41,758 nucleotides of DNA from contig JAIOOY010000080.1 of the NCBI GenBank assembly GCA_021414145.1, positions 1 through 41,758 of the forward strand. Reading direction: 5' to 3'. A program made the position numbers and the translations under genes. Shown in pieces: positions 22,584 through 32,486 of the stretch (its first letter is position 1; the number at the start of each line of letters is the position of its first letter). The notes under the pieces were generated by a model. It saw only the letters and a list, made by a program, of their open reading frames with translations. It had not been told where the DNA came from and did not search any database. The stretch comes from Methylophilales bacterium. GTDB taxonomy: Bacteria; Pseudomonadota; Gammaproteobacteria; Burkholderiales; Methylophilaceae.

Positions 22584-22619
22584 GCCGAATGATAGCGTAT
22601 TCGGACTCAAAAATGATTG

Positions 22620-23645
22620 ATGCAATGGCGTTTCAACGCCATAATCACGGTCATGCTATTTTTCCTTTCCGTATTCATCATTGCCTTACTCGGTTTCATT
22701 GCGTTCCGCTTCGCAAGACTCACTAAAACCCTACGTACCAGCGAAGAACGCTGGAAATTTGCCCTTGAAGGTGCTGGCGACGGCGTATGGGACTGGGATA
22801 TAGCAAATGACAAGGTTGAACTTTCACCACGCTACATCGAGATGTACGGATTCACCAACCAAGACGTGAAAAGAGGTATGGTCGCCTGGGTAGAACGCAT
22901 CCAGCACGACGACAGAGGAAGAGTCAAAGCGGATGTTGATGCTTATCTGACGGGAAAAACCACACACTACATCAACGAACATCGCGTACTGTGCAAGGAC
23001 GGTCAAGTGAAATGGGCGTTATCGCGCGGCATGGTTGTAAGCCGCGACAAAGACGGCAAACCACTACGCATGATAGGCACTCACGCCGACATTACGGAAC
23101 GCAAGAACATGGAGGAGAAACTACGTCATTTGGCGCAGTTTGACATGCTCACCCAACTGCCCAATCGCGGGTTGATTGCTGACCGCCTAAAACAAGCAGA
23201 AGCGTATGCCAAGCGCGAAAAAGCGCAGTTGGCGCTGATGTTTTTGGATCTTGATAAGTTCAAACCAGTCAATGACACCTTGGGACATGAAGTTGGCGAC
23301 TTACTGCTCAAGCAAGTCGCACAACGCCTGCAACTCTGCATGCGCGCCTCTGACACAGTGGCCAGAATAGGTGGGGATGAGTTTGTTGTGCTACTACCAT
23401 TGATAGAAAGCGCGCAGGATGCAACTGTCGTGGCCGAGAAAATTCTGGGGGCGCTTAACCAAGAGTTTCAGATTGGGCCGCACACTATAAACATCTCATC
23501 TTCTATTGGTATCGCCATCTACCCCCAACATGGCGACGATGACAAAACGCTGATGATTAATGCAGATACTGCGATGTACTACGCCAAGAAAGAGGGCAGA
23601 AATAACGCCCAGATTTACCGCCCTGAGATGGAAGCTCAGGGCTAG
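22620..23645 (+). CDS. Membrane PAS-GGDEF diguanylate cyclase
   Basis: One TM helix, PAS_3-type WKFALEGAGDGVWDWDIANDKVELSPRYIEMYGF, active-site RIGGDEFVVLLP and upstream RxxD (RASD) I-site. Confidence 0.94.
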   Translation: MQWRFNAIITVMLFFLSVFIIALLGFIAFRFARLTKTLRTSEERWKFALEGAGDGVWDWDIANDKVELSPRYIEMYGFTNQDVKRGMVAWVERIQHDDRGRVKADVDAYLTGKTTHYINEHRVLCKDGQVKWALSRGMVVSRDKDGKPLRMIGTHADITERKNMEEKLRHLAQFDMLTQLPNRGLIADRLKQAEAYAKREKAQLALMFLDLDKFKPVNDTLGHEVGDLLLKQVAQRLQLCMRASDTVARIGGDEFVVLLPLIESAQDATVVAEKILGALNQEFQIGPHTINISSSIGIAIYPQHGDDDKTLMINADTAMYYAKKEGRNNAQIYRPEMEAQG

Positions 23646-23648
23646 CTC

Positions 23649-24848
23649 TTACTCCTCACCAGAACCAGGGGTCGCACTGATTTTGTGTATGGCTAGATCA
23701 GCGCCATTAAATTCATCTTCTATATCCAGACGCAAACCAATCAAAGCCCTAAGCACGCCGTAGACCAGAAAACCACCTATCAAGGCAATTGTAACTCCCA
23801 ACAACGTACCCAAAACCTGTGCGCCAATAGCAACTCCACCCAAACCACCTAGGCTTTTCAGGCCAAAGATACCGGCAGCAATACCACCCCACGCGCCACA
23901 TAGTCCATGCAGTGGCCACACACCCAACACATCGTCTATCTTCCAGCGGTTTTGCACCAAGGTGAACGCCCAAACAAACAATGCACCCGCTATGAGCCCC
24001 GTTGCCAACGCACCCAATGGATTCATCACGTCAGAGCCCGCACATATCGCCACCAAGCCTGCCAAAGGGCCGTTATGGACGAACCCAGGGTCGTTCTTAC
24101 CCACCACCGTAGCCGCCAAAGTGCCGCCGACCAAAGCCATCAAGGAATTCATGGCGACCAAGCCTGAAACTGCTTCTAGCGTTTGTGCTGACATCAAGTT
24201 AAACCCGAACCAACCAACCGTAAGTATCCATGCTCCCAACGCCAAAAAAGGGATATTGGAAGGGGGAAAAGCGTGCAGCCGACCGTCCTTGCCGTAGCGC
24301 CCGGCTCTGGCACCCAACAGGATTACAGCACCCAGAGCAATCCAACCACCCATAGCATGTACTACTACCGAGCCGGCAAAATCATGAAACTTGGCGCCCG
24401 TATTGGCGAGCAGCCAGTCTTGGATGCCATAGTGATTATTCCAAGCGATACCCTCAAAGAATGGATATACAAAACCTACCAGCAAGAATGTGGCCGCCAA
24501 TTGTGGATTGAAGCGCATACGTTCGGCGATGCCACCAGACACAATAGCGGGAACGGCCGCTGCAAAAGTCAATAAAAAGAAAAACTTGACCAACTCGTAA
24601 CCACTCTTTGCTGCCAGCGCATCCGCGCCGTGTATAAAATTGATGCCGTAAGCGATGCCGTAGCCAATAAAGAAATAGGCAATGGTAGATACTGAGAAAT
24701 CCACCAAAATTTTAACCAGTGCGTTTACTTGATTTTTGCGACGCACTGTACCCACCTCGAGGAAGGCAAATCCTGCGTGCATAGCCAATATCATGATGGC
24801 GCCAAGCAAAATAAATAAGGTGTCACTGGCTGATTTAAATGTTTCCAT
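23649..24848 (-). CDS. amtB: Ammonium transporter (Amt family)
   Basis: METFKSASDTLFILLGAIMILAMHAGFAFLEVGTVRRKNQVNALVKILVDFSVSTIAYFFIGYGIAYG; PLHGLCGAWGGIAAGIFG. Confidence 0.95.
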   Translation of the reverse strand: METFKSASDTLFILLGAIMILAMHAGFAFLEVGTVRRKNQVNALVKILVDFSVSTIAYFFIGYGIAYGINFIHGADALAAKSGYELVKFFFLLTFAAAVPAIVSGGIAERMRFNPQLAATFLLVGFVYPFFEGIAWNNHYGIQDWLLANTGAKFHDFAGSVVVHAMGGWIALGAVILLGARAGRYGKDGRLHAFPPSNIPFLALGAWILTVGWFGFNLMSAQTLEAVSGLVAMNSLMALVGGTLAATVVGKNDPGFVHNGPLAGLVAICAGSDVMNPLGALATGLIAGALFVWAFTLVQNRWKIDDVLGVWPLHGLCGAWGGIAAGIFGLKSLGGLGGVAIGAQVLGTLLGVTIALIGGFLVYGVLRALIGLRLDIEDEFNGADLAIHKISATPGSGEE

Positions 24849-24878
24849 ATTTCTCTCCAAAAAATATCAGTGCGTATA

Positions 24879-24894
24879 AGCAACATTTAAGCCA
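24879..24894 (-). promoter_or_regulatory. Candidate sigma54 (RpoN) promoter for amtB
   Basis: Minus strand TGGCTTAAATGTTGCT against consensus TGGCACG-N4-TTGCW, with correct -24/-12 spacing, about 30-45 bp upstream of ATG 24848. Confidence 0.7.
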
Positions 24895-24946
24895 ATTTTT
24901 AAGCCATTGTTTTTGTTGAATTCATATCGAACAAAATGAAAATTAA

Positions 24947-24963
24947 AGCACTGTAATGGTGCC
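24947..24963. promoter_or_regulatory. Candidate NtrC-binding site upstream of amtB (site 1)
   Basis: AGCACTGTAATGGTGCC resembles the NtrC consensus TGCAC(C/T)A-N3-TGGTGCA. Confidence 0.6.
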
Positions 24964-24964
24964 A

Positions 24965-24981
24965 TGCACCATTTTGGCGTT
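24965..24981. promoter_or_regulatory. Candidate NtrC-binding site upstream of amtB (site 2)
   Basis: TGCACCATTTTGGCGTT: perfect left half TGCACCA, degenerate right half. Confidence 0.5.
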
Positions 24982-24998
24982 CTAATATGGTGCGATTT

Positions 24999-25778
24999 CT
25001 AAGGGAGAGGCCTTGCGATCTTTAGCATCAAGGCTATTGATTGATTCAGCATGCCATCGAATAACGGCAGGAAATAGGGAATAGATATCCCTAATATCAC
25101 AAACCCAACACCCATGGTCAGCGGGAAGCCAACTGCAAAAATATTGAGTTGTGGAGATGCTCGCGTGAGCACACCTAAAGCCGCATTTACCAACATCAAT
25201 GCCCCTACGACGGGCATAGCAAGTTGTATGCCCCAAGCAAACATATTGGCCGCAGATAATACCAAAGCTCTAAGACTCCAAGAGGCCATATTAGCTCCTA
25301 TCGGTATCGTCTCAAAACTCGACACCAGTGCATTGATCACCAGCAGATGTCCATTTAGCGATAGAAACAATAGCATGGCCATAATGGTCAAGAACTGACC
25401 GACCAAAGGGACTTGTGTGCCGTTTTGCGGGTCAAAAAAGGTAGCGAATCCCAAGCCCATTTGCAGGCCGATAATGTGCCCTGCCATTTCAAAAGCCATA
25501 AATAACAAGCGGATGGCCAAGCCCATAGCAACACCGATGAGGATTTGCTGCGCAACTATCAGCAGACCATAAGCCGACGCGGGTGATACATTAGGCATAG
25601 CGGGTAACAACGGGGCAACTAAGATGGTAACAACAAATGCCGTCAAAACCTTGACATGAGCGGGGATGCCACGCGCACTAAACAGTGGGGCAGTTGATAG
25701 TAGCGCAAGAATACGGCAAAACGGCCACATGAACTCTGCTAGCCATGTGTGTAGCTGTAATGAGCTGACATTAAACAT
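24999..25778 (-). CDS. fliR: Flagellar biosynthetic protein FliR
   Basis: Polytopic FliR/SpaR/EscT-like protein (FMWPFCRILALLSTAPLFSARGIPAHVKVLTAFVVTILVAPLLP); last gene of the fli run. Confidence 0.95.
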   Translation of the reverse strand: MFNVSSLQLHTWLAEFMWPFCRILALLSTAPLFSARGIPAHVKVLTAFVVTILVAPLLPAMPNVSPASAYGLLIVAQQILIGVAMGLAIRLLFMAFEMAGHIIGLQMGLGFATFFDPQNGTQVPLVGQFLTIMAMLLFLSLNGHLLVINALVSSFETIPIGANMASWSLRALVLSAANMFAWGIQLAMPVVGALMLVNAALGVLTRASPQLNIFAVGFPLTMGVGFVILGISIPYFLPLFDGMLNQSIALMLKIARPLP

Positions 25779-25797
25779 AGCGTCGCTCTATGCTTTT

Positions 25798-26070
25798 TCA
25801 GCCTATCAGATTAGGAATGCTGGTGAAAAGACGTTGCATATAATCCATCATCAGCCCCAACATCCAAGGCCCACCAACGATGAGTACTAACACCAGTATC
25901 AGTAACTTAGGAATAAATGACAAAGTCATTTCATTGATTTGCGTGGCCGCCTGAAACAAGCTGACCAGCAAGCCAGTAAATAATGCTGCAAGCAGCATAG
26001 GCGCAGATATCAGCACCCCCACCTCGAGCGCTTGCTCGACAATGGTAAGCACCGTAGTGGTGGTCATCAT
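25798..26070 (-). CDS. fliQ: Flagellar biosynthetic protein FliQ
   Basis: [51 protein letters not shown]; two TM segments. Confidence 0.94.
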   Translation of the reverse strand: MMTTTTVLTIVEQALEVGVLISAPMLLAALFTGLLVSLFQAATQINEMTLSFIPKLLILVLVLIVGGPWMLGLMMDYMQRLFTSIPNLIG

Positions 26071-26810
26071 ACGTAGAAGCTTTGCACCAAAGAGCCGATA
26101 ATGAGAGTCCAACCATCCACCAACACAAATAACATCAGTTTGAATGGAAAAGATATCGTCACCGGCGACAACATCATCATCCCCATCGCCATCAGCACGC
26201 TAGCTACCACCAAGTCTATGATCAGGAATGGGAGGAAAATAATAAACCCTATCTGGAATGCTGTTTTAAGCTCTGAAATCACATACGCTGGCACCAAAAC
26301 CTTTAATGGCACAGCTTCTGGCCCTTGTATTGGAGGAATCTTGGCAATTTTCACAAACAAGGCCAAGTCTTCCTTACGTGTTTGGTGCAGCATAAAATCC
26401 TTGAGCGGCTCCGAACCCTTCTCCAAGGCCTGCATGATGTTGAGTTTATCTTCTGCAAATGGCTGATACGCTTGTACATAAATCTTGTCTAACACCGGGC
26501 TCATGACAAATAACGTCAAAAACAAGGACAAACCAACTAGCACCTGATTAGGTGGTGATTGTAGAGTACCCAAGGCTTGGCGTAACAACGCCAGAACGAT
26601 GATAATGCGGGTGAACGAGGTCATCATAAGCAAAGCAGCGGGAAGGAACGTCAGCGCTGTGAGCAGGATGAGGGTTTCGAGAGAAAGCGAGTAATTCACA
26701 GCACCCGCAGCACCTGGTGTGCTAATAAAAGCGGGAATACCCTTCTCAGCAAATGCCGCAACAGGCAATAGCAAGCCTAAAGCAAATAATAACCAGCGTG
26801 TATGCTTCAC
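26067..26810 (-). CDS. fliP: Flagellar biosynthetic protein FliP
   Basis: Signal peptide plus [54 protein letters not shown]. Confidence 0.97.
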   Translation of the reverse strand: MKHTRWLLFALGLLLPVAAFAEKGIPAFISTPGAAGAVNYSLSLETLILLTALTFLPAALLMMTSFTRIIIVLALLRQALGTLQSPPNQVLVGLSLFLTLFVMSPVLDKIYVQAYQPFAEDKLNIMQALEKGSEPLKDFMLHQTRKEDLALFVKIAKIPPIQGPEAVPLKVLVPAYVISELKTAFQIGFIIFLPFLIIDLVVASVLMAMGMMMLSPVTISFPFKLMLFVLVDGWTLIIGSLVQSFYV

Positions 26811-27259
26811 TTGGGTTCCTTGCGCGCAGAAATCATTTCTCGGAGCTTATCCACAAAAGGTTGCATAGCTGTCTCATGCGTTATTGTGCCAGAATCTTCA
26901 GGGCGTGGCATTTGATGTAGACACACCACCTGTCCTTGAGCCACCCCAAGCACCAGCCGAGTATCGCCCACATCCACCAATACTACACGCTCTTTTGCAC
27001 CTACCGCCACCGCAGACACGACTCTTAGATCACCGGCATTGCCCACTTGGCCCGGTGCCAAACGCCTAAGTAACCACGCCATCCCCGCGATTAGAGCTAA
27101 AACCAGCCCTAATGCGAAGAGCATTTGCAAAATACTTGTAGTGGGACTAGGGAGAGATGCTTGCTGTTGTATTTCAGCAGCAAAACTTAAAGCAGGGAAT
27201 AGCAGACATGAAAATGCCGCAACAAAGCTGCGGCATATCCAAGTACACACCAACATCAT
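26807..27259 (-). CDS. fliO: Flagellar protein FliO
   Basis: One TM, then [52 protein letters not shown]; position between fliN and fliP. Confidence 0.9.
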   Translation of the reverse strand: MMLVCTWICRSFVAAFSCLLFPALSFAAEIQQQASLPSPTTSILQMLFALGLVLALIAGMAWLLRRLAPGQVGNAGDLRVVSAVAVGAKERVVLVDVGDTRLVLGVAQGQVVCLHQMPRPEDSGTITHETAMQPFVDKLREMISARKEPK

Positions 27260-27696
27260 CGGATCTTTTTCAGGCGCTCTGATGGGGTAATAATGTCAGT
27301 TAAACGAATACCAAATTTCTCATTCACAACCACCACTTCGCCCTGTGCCACCAAGCAACGGTTCACATAGACATCCAGCGGCTCACCTGCCAACTCGTTC
27401 AGCTCCACCACAGAGCCTTGCGCCAATTGCAGCAGATTACGAATTGGCATGCGGGTATGTCCTAATTCTACGGTCAACTGAACCGGGATATCCATCACCA
27501 GATCAAGATTTTTGGCCAGTTCAGGGCTCATACTAGAATCAGAGTTAATACTGCCAAATACTCCAGCTGGCGCTTCCTTTGCCACAGGAGCAGCTTCTTC
27601 AGCATCGCCTTGCTCAGCCATGGCTGATGCCCAATCGTCGGCAGTGAACTGCTCGTTACCCGCGTCGTCGTCTTTTACTGTATTTTCTTCTGCCAT
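27256..27696 (-). CDS. fliN: Flagellar motor switch protein FliN
   Basis: NLDLVMDIPVQLTVELGHTRMPIRNLLQLAQGSVVELNELAGEPLDVYVNRCLVAQGEVVVVNEKFGIRLTDI. Confidence 0.97.
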   Translation of the reverse strand: MAEENTVKDDDAGNEQFTADDWASAMAEQGDAEEAAPVAKEAPAGVFGSINSDSSMSPELAKNLDLVMDIPVQLTVELGHTRMPIRNLLQLAQGSVVELNELAGEPLDVYVNRCLVAQGEVVVVNEKFGIRLTDIITPSERLKKIR

Positions 27697-27709
27697 CTTA
27701 GCCACCCCA

Positions 27710-28696
27710 CTAAATGTATATTGTGTCTTCAGCCGTCAAAAAGCGTTCTACTTTAAGTGCATATTGGCCATTATGTATGCCATAACCACATTCCAGCACT
27801 GGAATTCCTTCTACATGCGCCCTGACACTCTCAGGCATATCCAACGAAATCACATCCCCTATCTTCATCGCCAGCAACTGGCGCACCGTTAATTCCGCTT
27901 TGCTTAAGTCTGCAACCAACTGAATATCAGTGCCCTGCACTTGGCTGGACAAGAAATCAATCCAGCGCTGATCTGCCTCCATGCGCTCGCCCTGCATACC
28001 TTCGTAGAGCTGATCACGAATAGGTTCAATCATAGCATAGGGCATACAGATGTGGAACGCGCCACCCACCGAGCCCAGCTCGATGTTGAGTGTGGTACTT
28101 ACCACCACTTCACTTGGATTGGCAATATTGGCAAATTGAGTGTTCATTTCTGAACGTATATACTCAAACTCAATCGGATACACTGGCTCCCATGCGCGCT
28201 TCAACGAGTCAGTTGCAACATCCAGCAGGTTTTTGGTGATGCGCTGCTCGGTTGGCGTAAAGTCTCGACCCTCCACACGCATATGGAAGCGACCATCACT
28301 ACCAAACAAGTTATCCACTACTAGAAATACAAAGTTCGGATCAAATATCAGCAAAGAAGTCCCACGTAAGGGGTGCATATGCATGAGATTGAGATTGGTT
28401 GGCACTGGCAAGTTACGTATAAACTCAGCGTACTTCATCAACTTGACTGGCCCAACAGAGACCTCAGCAGTACGGCGAGTGAAATTGAACAAACCTTGAC
28501 GGAAATAACGGGCAAACCGCTCGTTAATAATTTCCATGGTGGGCATACGCCCACGGACTATTCTATCTTGACTTGCAAGATTGTACGACTTGATACCCGC
28601 GGCCTCGTCATCGCTTGACGCATCAACGTCTACATCCCCGGTAACGCCCCGTAAAAGGGCATCAACTTCGTCCTGAGATAAAATATCGTCAGCCAT
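27710..28696 (-). CDS. fliM: Flagellar motor switch protein FliM
   Basis: MADDILSQDEVDALLRGV CheY-binding N-terminus; NLASQDRIVRGRMPTMEIINERFARYFR. Confidence 0.98.
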   Translation of the reverse strand: MADDILSQDEVDALLRGVTGDVDVDASSDDEAAGIKSYNLASQDRIVRGRMPTMEIINERFARYFRQGLFNFTRRTAEVSVGPVKLMKYAEFIRNLPVPTNLNLMHMHPLRGTSLLIFDPNFVFLVVDNLFGSDGRFHMRVEGRDFTPTEQRITKNLLDVATDSLKRAWEPVYPIEFEYIRSEMNTQFANIANPSEVVVSTTLNIELGSVGGAFHICMPYAMIEPIRDQLYEGMQGERMEADQRWIDFLSSQVQGTDIQLVADLSKAELTVRQLLAMKIGDVISLDMPESVRAHVEGIPVLECGYGIHNGQYALKVERFLTAEDTIYI

Positions 28697-28724
28697 TAGC
28701 TTCTCTCTTTGTTGACTTCATTGT

Positions 28725-29237
28725 TTACTGCACGATAAACGAACCAGGGAGTATGACTTCTTTAACTCCGCGGTAGTCGCCATCTTTAGACAGCGTCTCG
28801 TTAATCACTTTTCGTAGTTCGTCTTTCAGCTCTTTGTCGCTACCTGGCTTCAACATGTCTTCCATGGTTTTACTACGTAAAGTACTACTGATGCGGTCGC
28901 TAATTTTTGCTTTATTTGCCTCTACTTTAGCCGCTGCAGACTCACCAGAAACTTCCAATTCCACCTTGGGCACTCGCATGAAATGACCACCAACACCGTC
29001 ACTAGACATAAGATTTACGATGAACTCGTCCTTGAAAACAACTGTGGGCACTGGCACAGAATCATCCATTTCCTCCGCGTCGGCTTTTTTATGTTTCTTT
29101 TTGCCGCCGCCCATCATCATGGCAGCACCTGCGCCAATGGCTACCGCCACCACAATCGCGATGACTATCATTAGCATATTTTTATTTGGTGCTGCTGGCA
29201 TAGCAGCCTCCATATTTCCGTCTTTGGCCATACTCAT
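28725..29237 (-). CDS. fliL: Flagellar basal-body-associated protein FliL
   Basis: Single TM, EFIVNLMSSDGVGGHFMRVPKVELEVS; position upstream of fliM. Confidence 0.92.
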   Translation of the reverse strand: MSMAKDGNMEAAMPAAPNKNMLMIVIAIVVAVAIGAGAAMMMGGGKKKHKKADAEEMDDSVPVPTVVFKDEFIVNLMSSDGVGGHFMRVPKVELEVSGESAAAKVEANKAKISDRISSTLRSKTMEDMLKPGSDKELKDELRKVINETLSKDGDYRGVKEVILPGSFIVQ

Positions 29238-29387
29238 GACTCCAATCGAAGTTAAGTTAACTCACTCAAAGGCACTACTAGTAACATCCTTAGGTCAGTT
29301 TATAAACTCAAATCCCGCAAAAAACAAGTAGTTTGATTGATTCTATAATTCTTTTTAATCAAGCTACATCACCACAATATTCATTTG

Positions 29388-30542
29388 CTAGGCAAATAAA
29401 TCAACCAAGCCCCTATCCTGTAAGGATTGTACAGTGGTGGTAACGCTTTGGACTGTTTCACCATCTGGCAACCAAGTAATGTCACTAGCTGACTTGCTAT
29501 CAGAAGGGGTTTGCGAGTTTTGCTGTTGAGCTTGCTGCTGTTGCTGTTGTGCAAACGAACCCACGTTCACCGAAACATTCCCCATGTTCACACCGCTATC
29601 ACCCATCATTTCACGCAATCGTGCTTTTGCAGATTCAATCGCCTCGCCCACCGCATTATGTTGCGTCATAAACGACAAATTGGCCTGCCCATCAGACATG
29701 CTAATACGTACTTCTAGTGGACCCAATGCTGGGGGATTTAAGTGCAACTCCGCCATTTTGATATTGGTACCCAACATCCACACCACCTTGTCACCCAAAC
29801 CGGTATCCCAATGCGGAGTTCCCACTTGTTGAGGAATGCCTGCGCTGACAGGGGTCGCATTGGCAGTTTGTGCTTGTGTAGAAATATTTTGCTGAGCCTG
29901 CACTTGGGATTGATTTTGTGTCGCTTGATTAGGATCAGCAGACTTGGAGTGCTCAACCGCCAACTTTGCAGCAAGCGCCGCATTAAATTCGGTGGAAGTT
30001 TCCGTCTGCACATTAGCCGCTAAAACCTGGTCATTATTTTTGACATCCACAGATGTCGGCAAAACGCTAATTGCTAATGGCGGCAATTCTTTGCCAGTAT
30101 CCTGCGTAATAGCGGCAGGAGTTGGCGGAAGATTGCCAGCTGGAACCACTATCGCCACTGCGGATAAATCTGGTGGAGTTACGCTAGCAGATGCATCGCT
30201 AGGCACTGTTGACTTATCGTCATCAGAGTCATCGATATATTTCTTAAGTGGGGTATCAGTCAACTGAGTTGCAGAAACCAGTGGGGCTAATTGCTGAATT
30301 AGTGAATTAGGATCAACCACTTGGGAAGACATATCCACAGCTTCCGCATCTGCAATGAGTGCACTCACTTCTTGCAACCTAGGATCCAGCATGGCAATTT
30401 GCTTGCCTAACAATTCTCCGAACACGCCTTGTCCATTGAGGCCTGCGGCGGATCCCCCTGCAGCATCGAGCGCAAGCGCAGCAGCAGCTGGTGAAGCATT
30501 TGTTACGGGTAGAATATTTGCAACTGCTAGGTTAGCCATCAT
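29388..30542 (-). CDS. fliK: Flagellar hook-length control protein FliK
   Basis: Low-complexity N-terminus; C-terminal MAELHLNPPALGPLEVRISMSDGQANLSFMTQHNAVGEAIESAKARLREMM (Flg_hook domain). Confidence 0.94.
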   Translation of the reverse strand: MMANLAVANILPVTNASPAAAALALDAAGGSAAGLNGQGVFGELLGKQIAMLDPRLQEVSALIADAEAVDMSSQVVDPNSLIQQLAPLVSATQLTDTPLKKYIDDSDDDKSTVPSDASASVTPPDLSAVAIVVPAGNLPPTPAAITQDTGKELPPLAISVLPTSVDVKNNDQVLAANVQTETSTEFNAALAAKLAVEHSKSADPNQATQNQSQVQAQQNISTQAQTANATPVSAGIPQQVGTPHWDTGLGDKVVWMLGTNIKMAELHLNPPALGPLEVRISMSDGQANLSFMTQHNAVGEAIESAKARLREMMGDSGVNMGNVSVNVGSFAQQQQQQAQQQNSQTPSDSKSASDITWLPDGETVQSVTTTVQSLQDRGLVDLFA

Positions 30543-30597
30543 CTGGTCACTCACAATACGATTGCCTAGTACAAAGCAATCTACGTGCCAAAAATGA

Positions 30598-31053
30598 TTA
30601 GGGTGTGGGCTGTTCCGCTTTTTGCCGTCTATGCATAAGTTGAGCGAACTCATCTTGCAAGCGCTGATCTTGCCTTTCTTCCTTCACTACTTCTGCCTGC
30701 TCGTGGCGTGTACGCAACGCATGGTAAGCCTTGACCTCACGTTCACGTTCCAACCACATCTTTTTAGCCACTTCCCACTGTTGCTTACAGCGCACGATTT
30801 CTTCTGCTTGCGTGCGAATAGCCAGTTCCAGCTTAGCTATGAAGCGCCTAAAATCTAGCATAGTAACCATACTCATGCCACCTGTAGCGATACTATTAAG
30901 CCGAATACGGTAGTCTTCCAAATAGCCTTCCAACTGATGTTTTTTTTGCTCTTCTTGCGTCCATTTCGTACGAATGCGCTGCACTTCTCTTGCTGCTGAT
31001 TTACTGCGTTCCTCTGCATAGTCCACCAGAATTTGTAAGCGAAAGGCGGCCAT
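30598..31053 (-). CDS. fliJ: Flagellar export protein FliJ
   Basis: Coiled-coil protein of about 150 aa (LQILVDYAEERSKSAAREVQRIRTKWTQEEQKKHQLEGYLEDYRIRL) immediately after fliI. Confidence 0.92.
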   Translation of the reverse strand: MAAFRLQILVDYAEERSKSAAREVQRIRTKWTQEEQKKHQLEGYLEDYRIRLNSIATGGMSMVTMLDFRRFIAKLELAIRTQAEEIVRCKQQWEVAKKMWLEREREVKAYHALRTRHEQAEVVKEERQDQRLQDEFAQLMHRRQKAEQPTP

Positions 31054-32486
31054 TACGTTGATGCTCCAAGCTTATCGCCAAACAAATCATTAAGTTGATC
31101 GCGACTGTCTTTCACATCTACCCGCTCCGCGATAGCTTGCCGCAAGAAAGTCTCTAGTTTTGGATACATAGTTACGGCTTCATCCAGTTCAGGATCGCTA
31201 CCGCGCACATATGCGCCTACACTTATCAGGTCACGACTACGTTGGAAGCGCGAATAACGCTGTCTGAAGCGACGTACCAGTTCTAGTTCATACTCAGTCA
31301 AAATATTGGGCATCACGCGGCTAATAGAGCCTTCAATATCAATTGCGGGATAATGTCCTGCATCTGCCAAGGAACGTGATAGCACTATGTGCCCGTCAAG
31401 AATGGCACGAGTAGCATCGGCAACCGGATCTAATTGGTCATCACCTTCTACCAATACCGTATAAAAAGCAGTGATGGATCCACCACCTTCAGGACCATTG
31501 CCAGCGCGCTCAACTAACAAGGGCAGTTTGGAAAATACCGAGGGGGGATATCCTCGCGTCGCTGGGGGCTCGCCCACAGCCAAAGCAATTTGGCGCTGCG
31601 CCTGCGCATAGCGGGTGAGCGAATCCATAATCAGCAATACGTTTTTGCCTTGATCGCGGAAATATTCGGCGATGGCGGTAGCATAGGCCGCACCGTGTAA
31701 CCTAGATAAGGGCGGTGTATCAGCAGGCGCGGCGACCACTACAGCCCTCGACATCCCTTCAGCTCCTAAAATATTTTCAATGAATTCTTTGACTTCGCGC
31801 CCGCGCTCTCCGATAAGCCCGACCACGATAATATCCGCAGAAGTGTAACGTGCCATCATTCCTAATAGCACACTCTTACCCACACCAGATCCAGCAAATA
31901 AACCCATGCGCTGACCTCGCCCTATAGGTAATAGAGCGTTTATAGCTCGCACACCTACGTCAAGGGTTTCAGTGATAGGAGCTCGCGTTAGAGGATTGAT
32001 AGGACGACTTTGCAGGGGTACGCGTTCTTGCAAATTAAGCGGCCCCAGATTATCCAACGGACGGCCATTGCCATCCACTACGCGCCCCAGTAACTCATAA
32101 CCCACCGGAACATGCTTAACCCTATCTTCAGTGCGTCTGCGCAATACATTTAACGATTGCCCAGGTTGTGGATGTGGTGGCTCGGCCTCCAATAGCCGTA
32201 CTTTAGCTCCAGGATGTATGCCATACACATCAGAAGAAGGCATAAGCAGGATATGATCGCCAGAAAAGCCTACGACTTCAGCATCAACGGTTTGCCCGTC
32301 CGGTAAAGATACGTCGCATACACTACCAACCGGCGCTTTAATGCCCACCGCTTCCATCACTAGACCGGAAACGCGAGTAAGTCTACCCGTCACTACCCAA
32401 GGAGATACGCGCGGCACTGCCTCTCGGCAATCGTCGATTAGACTGCGAGCACTCTCCAGAAGAGAGTAAGGGGGATTATTTGTCAT
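31053..32486 (-). CDS. fliI: Flagellum-specific ATP synthase FliI
   Basis: [74 protein letters not shown] 32486 preferred over the longer ORF. Confidence 0.98.
   Translation of the reverse strand: MTNNPPYSLLESARSLIDDCREAVPRVSPWVVTGRLTRVSGLVMEAVGIKAPVGSVCDVSLPDGQTVDAEVVGFSGDHILLMPSSDVYGIHPGAKVRLLEAEPPHPQPGQSLNVLRRRTEDRVKHVPVGYELLGRVVDGNGRPLDNLGPLNLQERVPLQSRPINPLTRAPITETLDVGVRAINALLPIGRGQRMGLFAGSGVGKSVLLGMMARYTSADIIVVGLIGERGREVKEFIENILGAEGMSRAVVVAAPADTPPLSRLHGAAYATAIAEYFRDQGKNVLLIMDSLTRYAQAQRQIALAVGEPPATRGYPPSVFSKLPLLVERAGNGPEGGGSITAFYTVLVEGDDQLDPVADATRAILDGHIVLSRSLADAGHYPAIDIEGSISRVMPNILTEYELELVRRFRQRYSRFQRSRDLISVGAYVRGSDPELDEAVTMYPKLETFLRQAIAERVDVKDSRDQLNDLFGDKLGAST

Noticed and set aside
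24956-24972. ATGGTGCCATGCACCAT palindrome as a separate operator
   Set aside because: Better explained as the junction of two neighbouring NtrC-like sites, whose inner half-sites create the palindrome.
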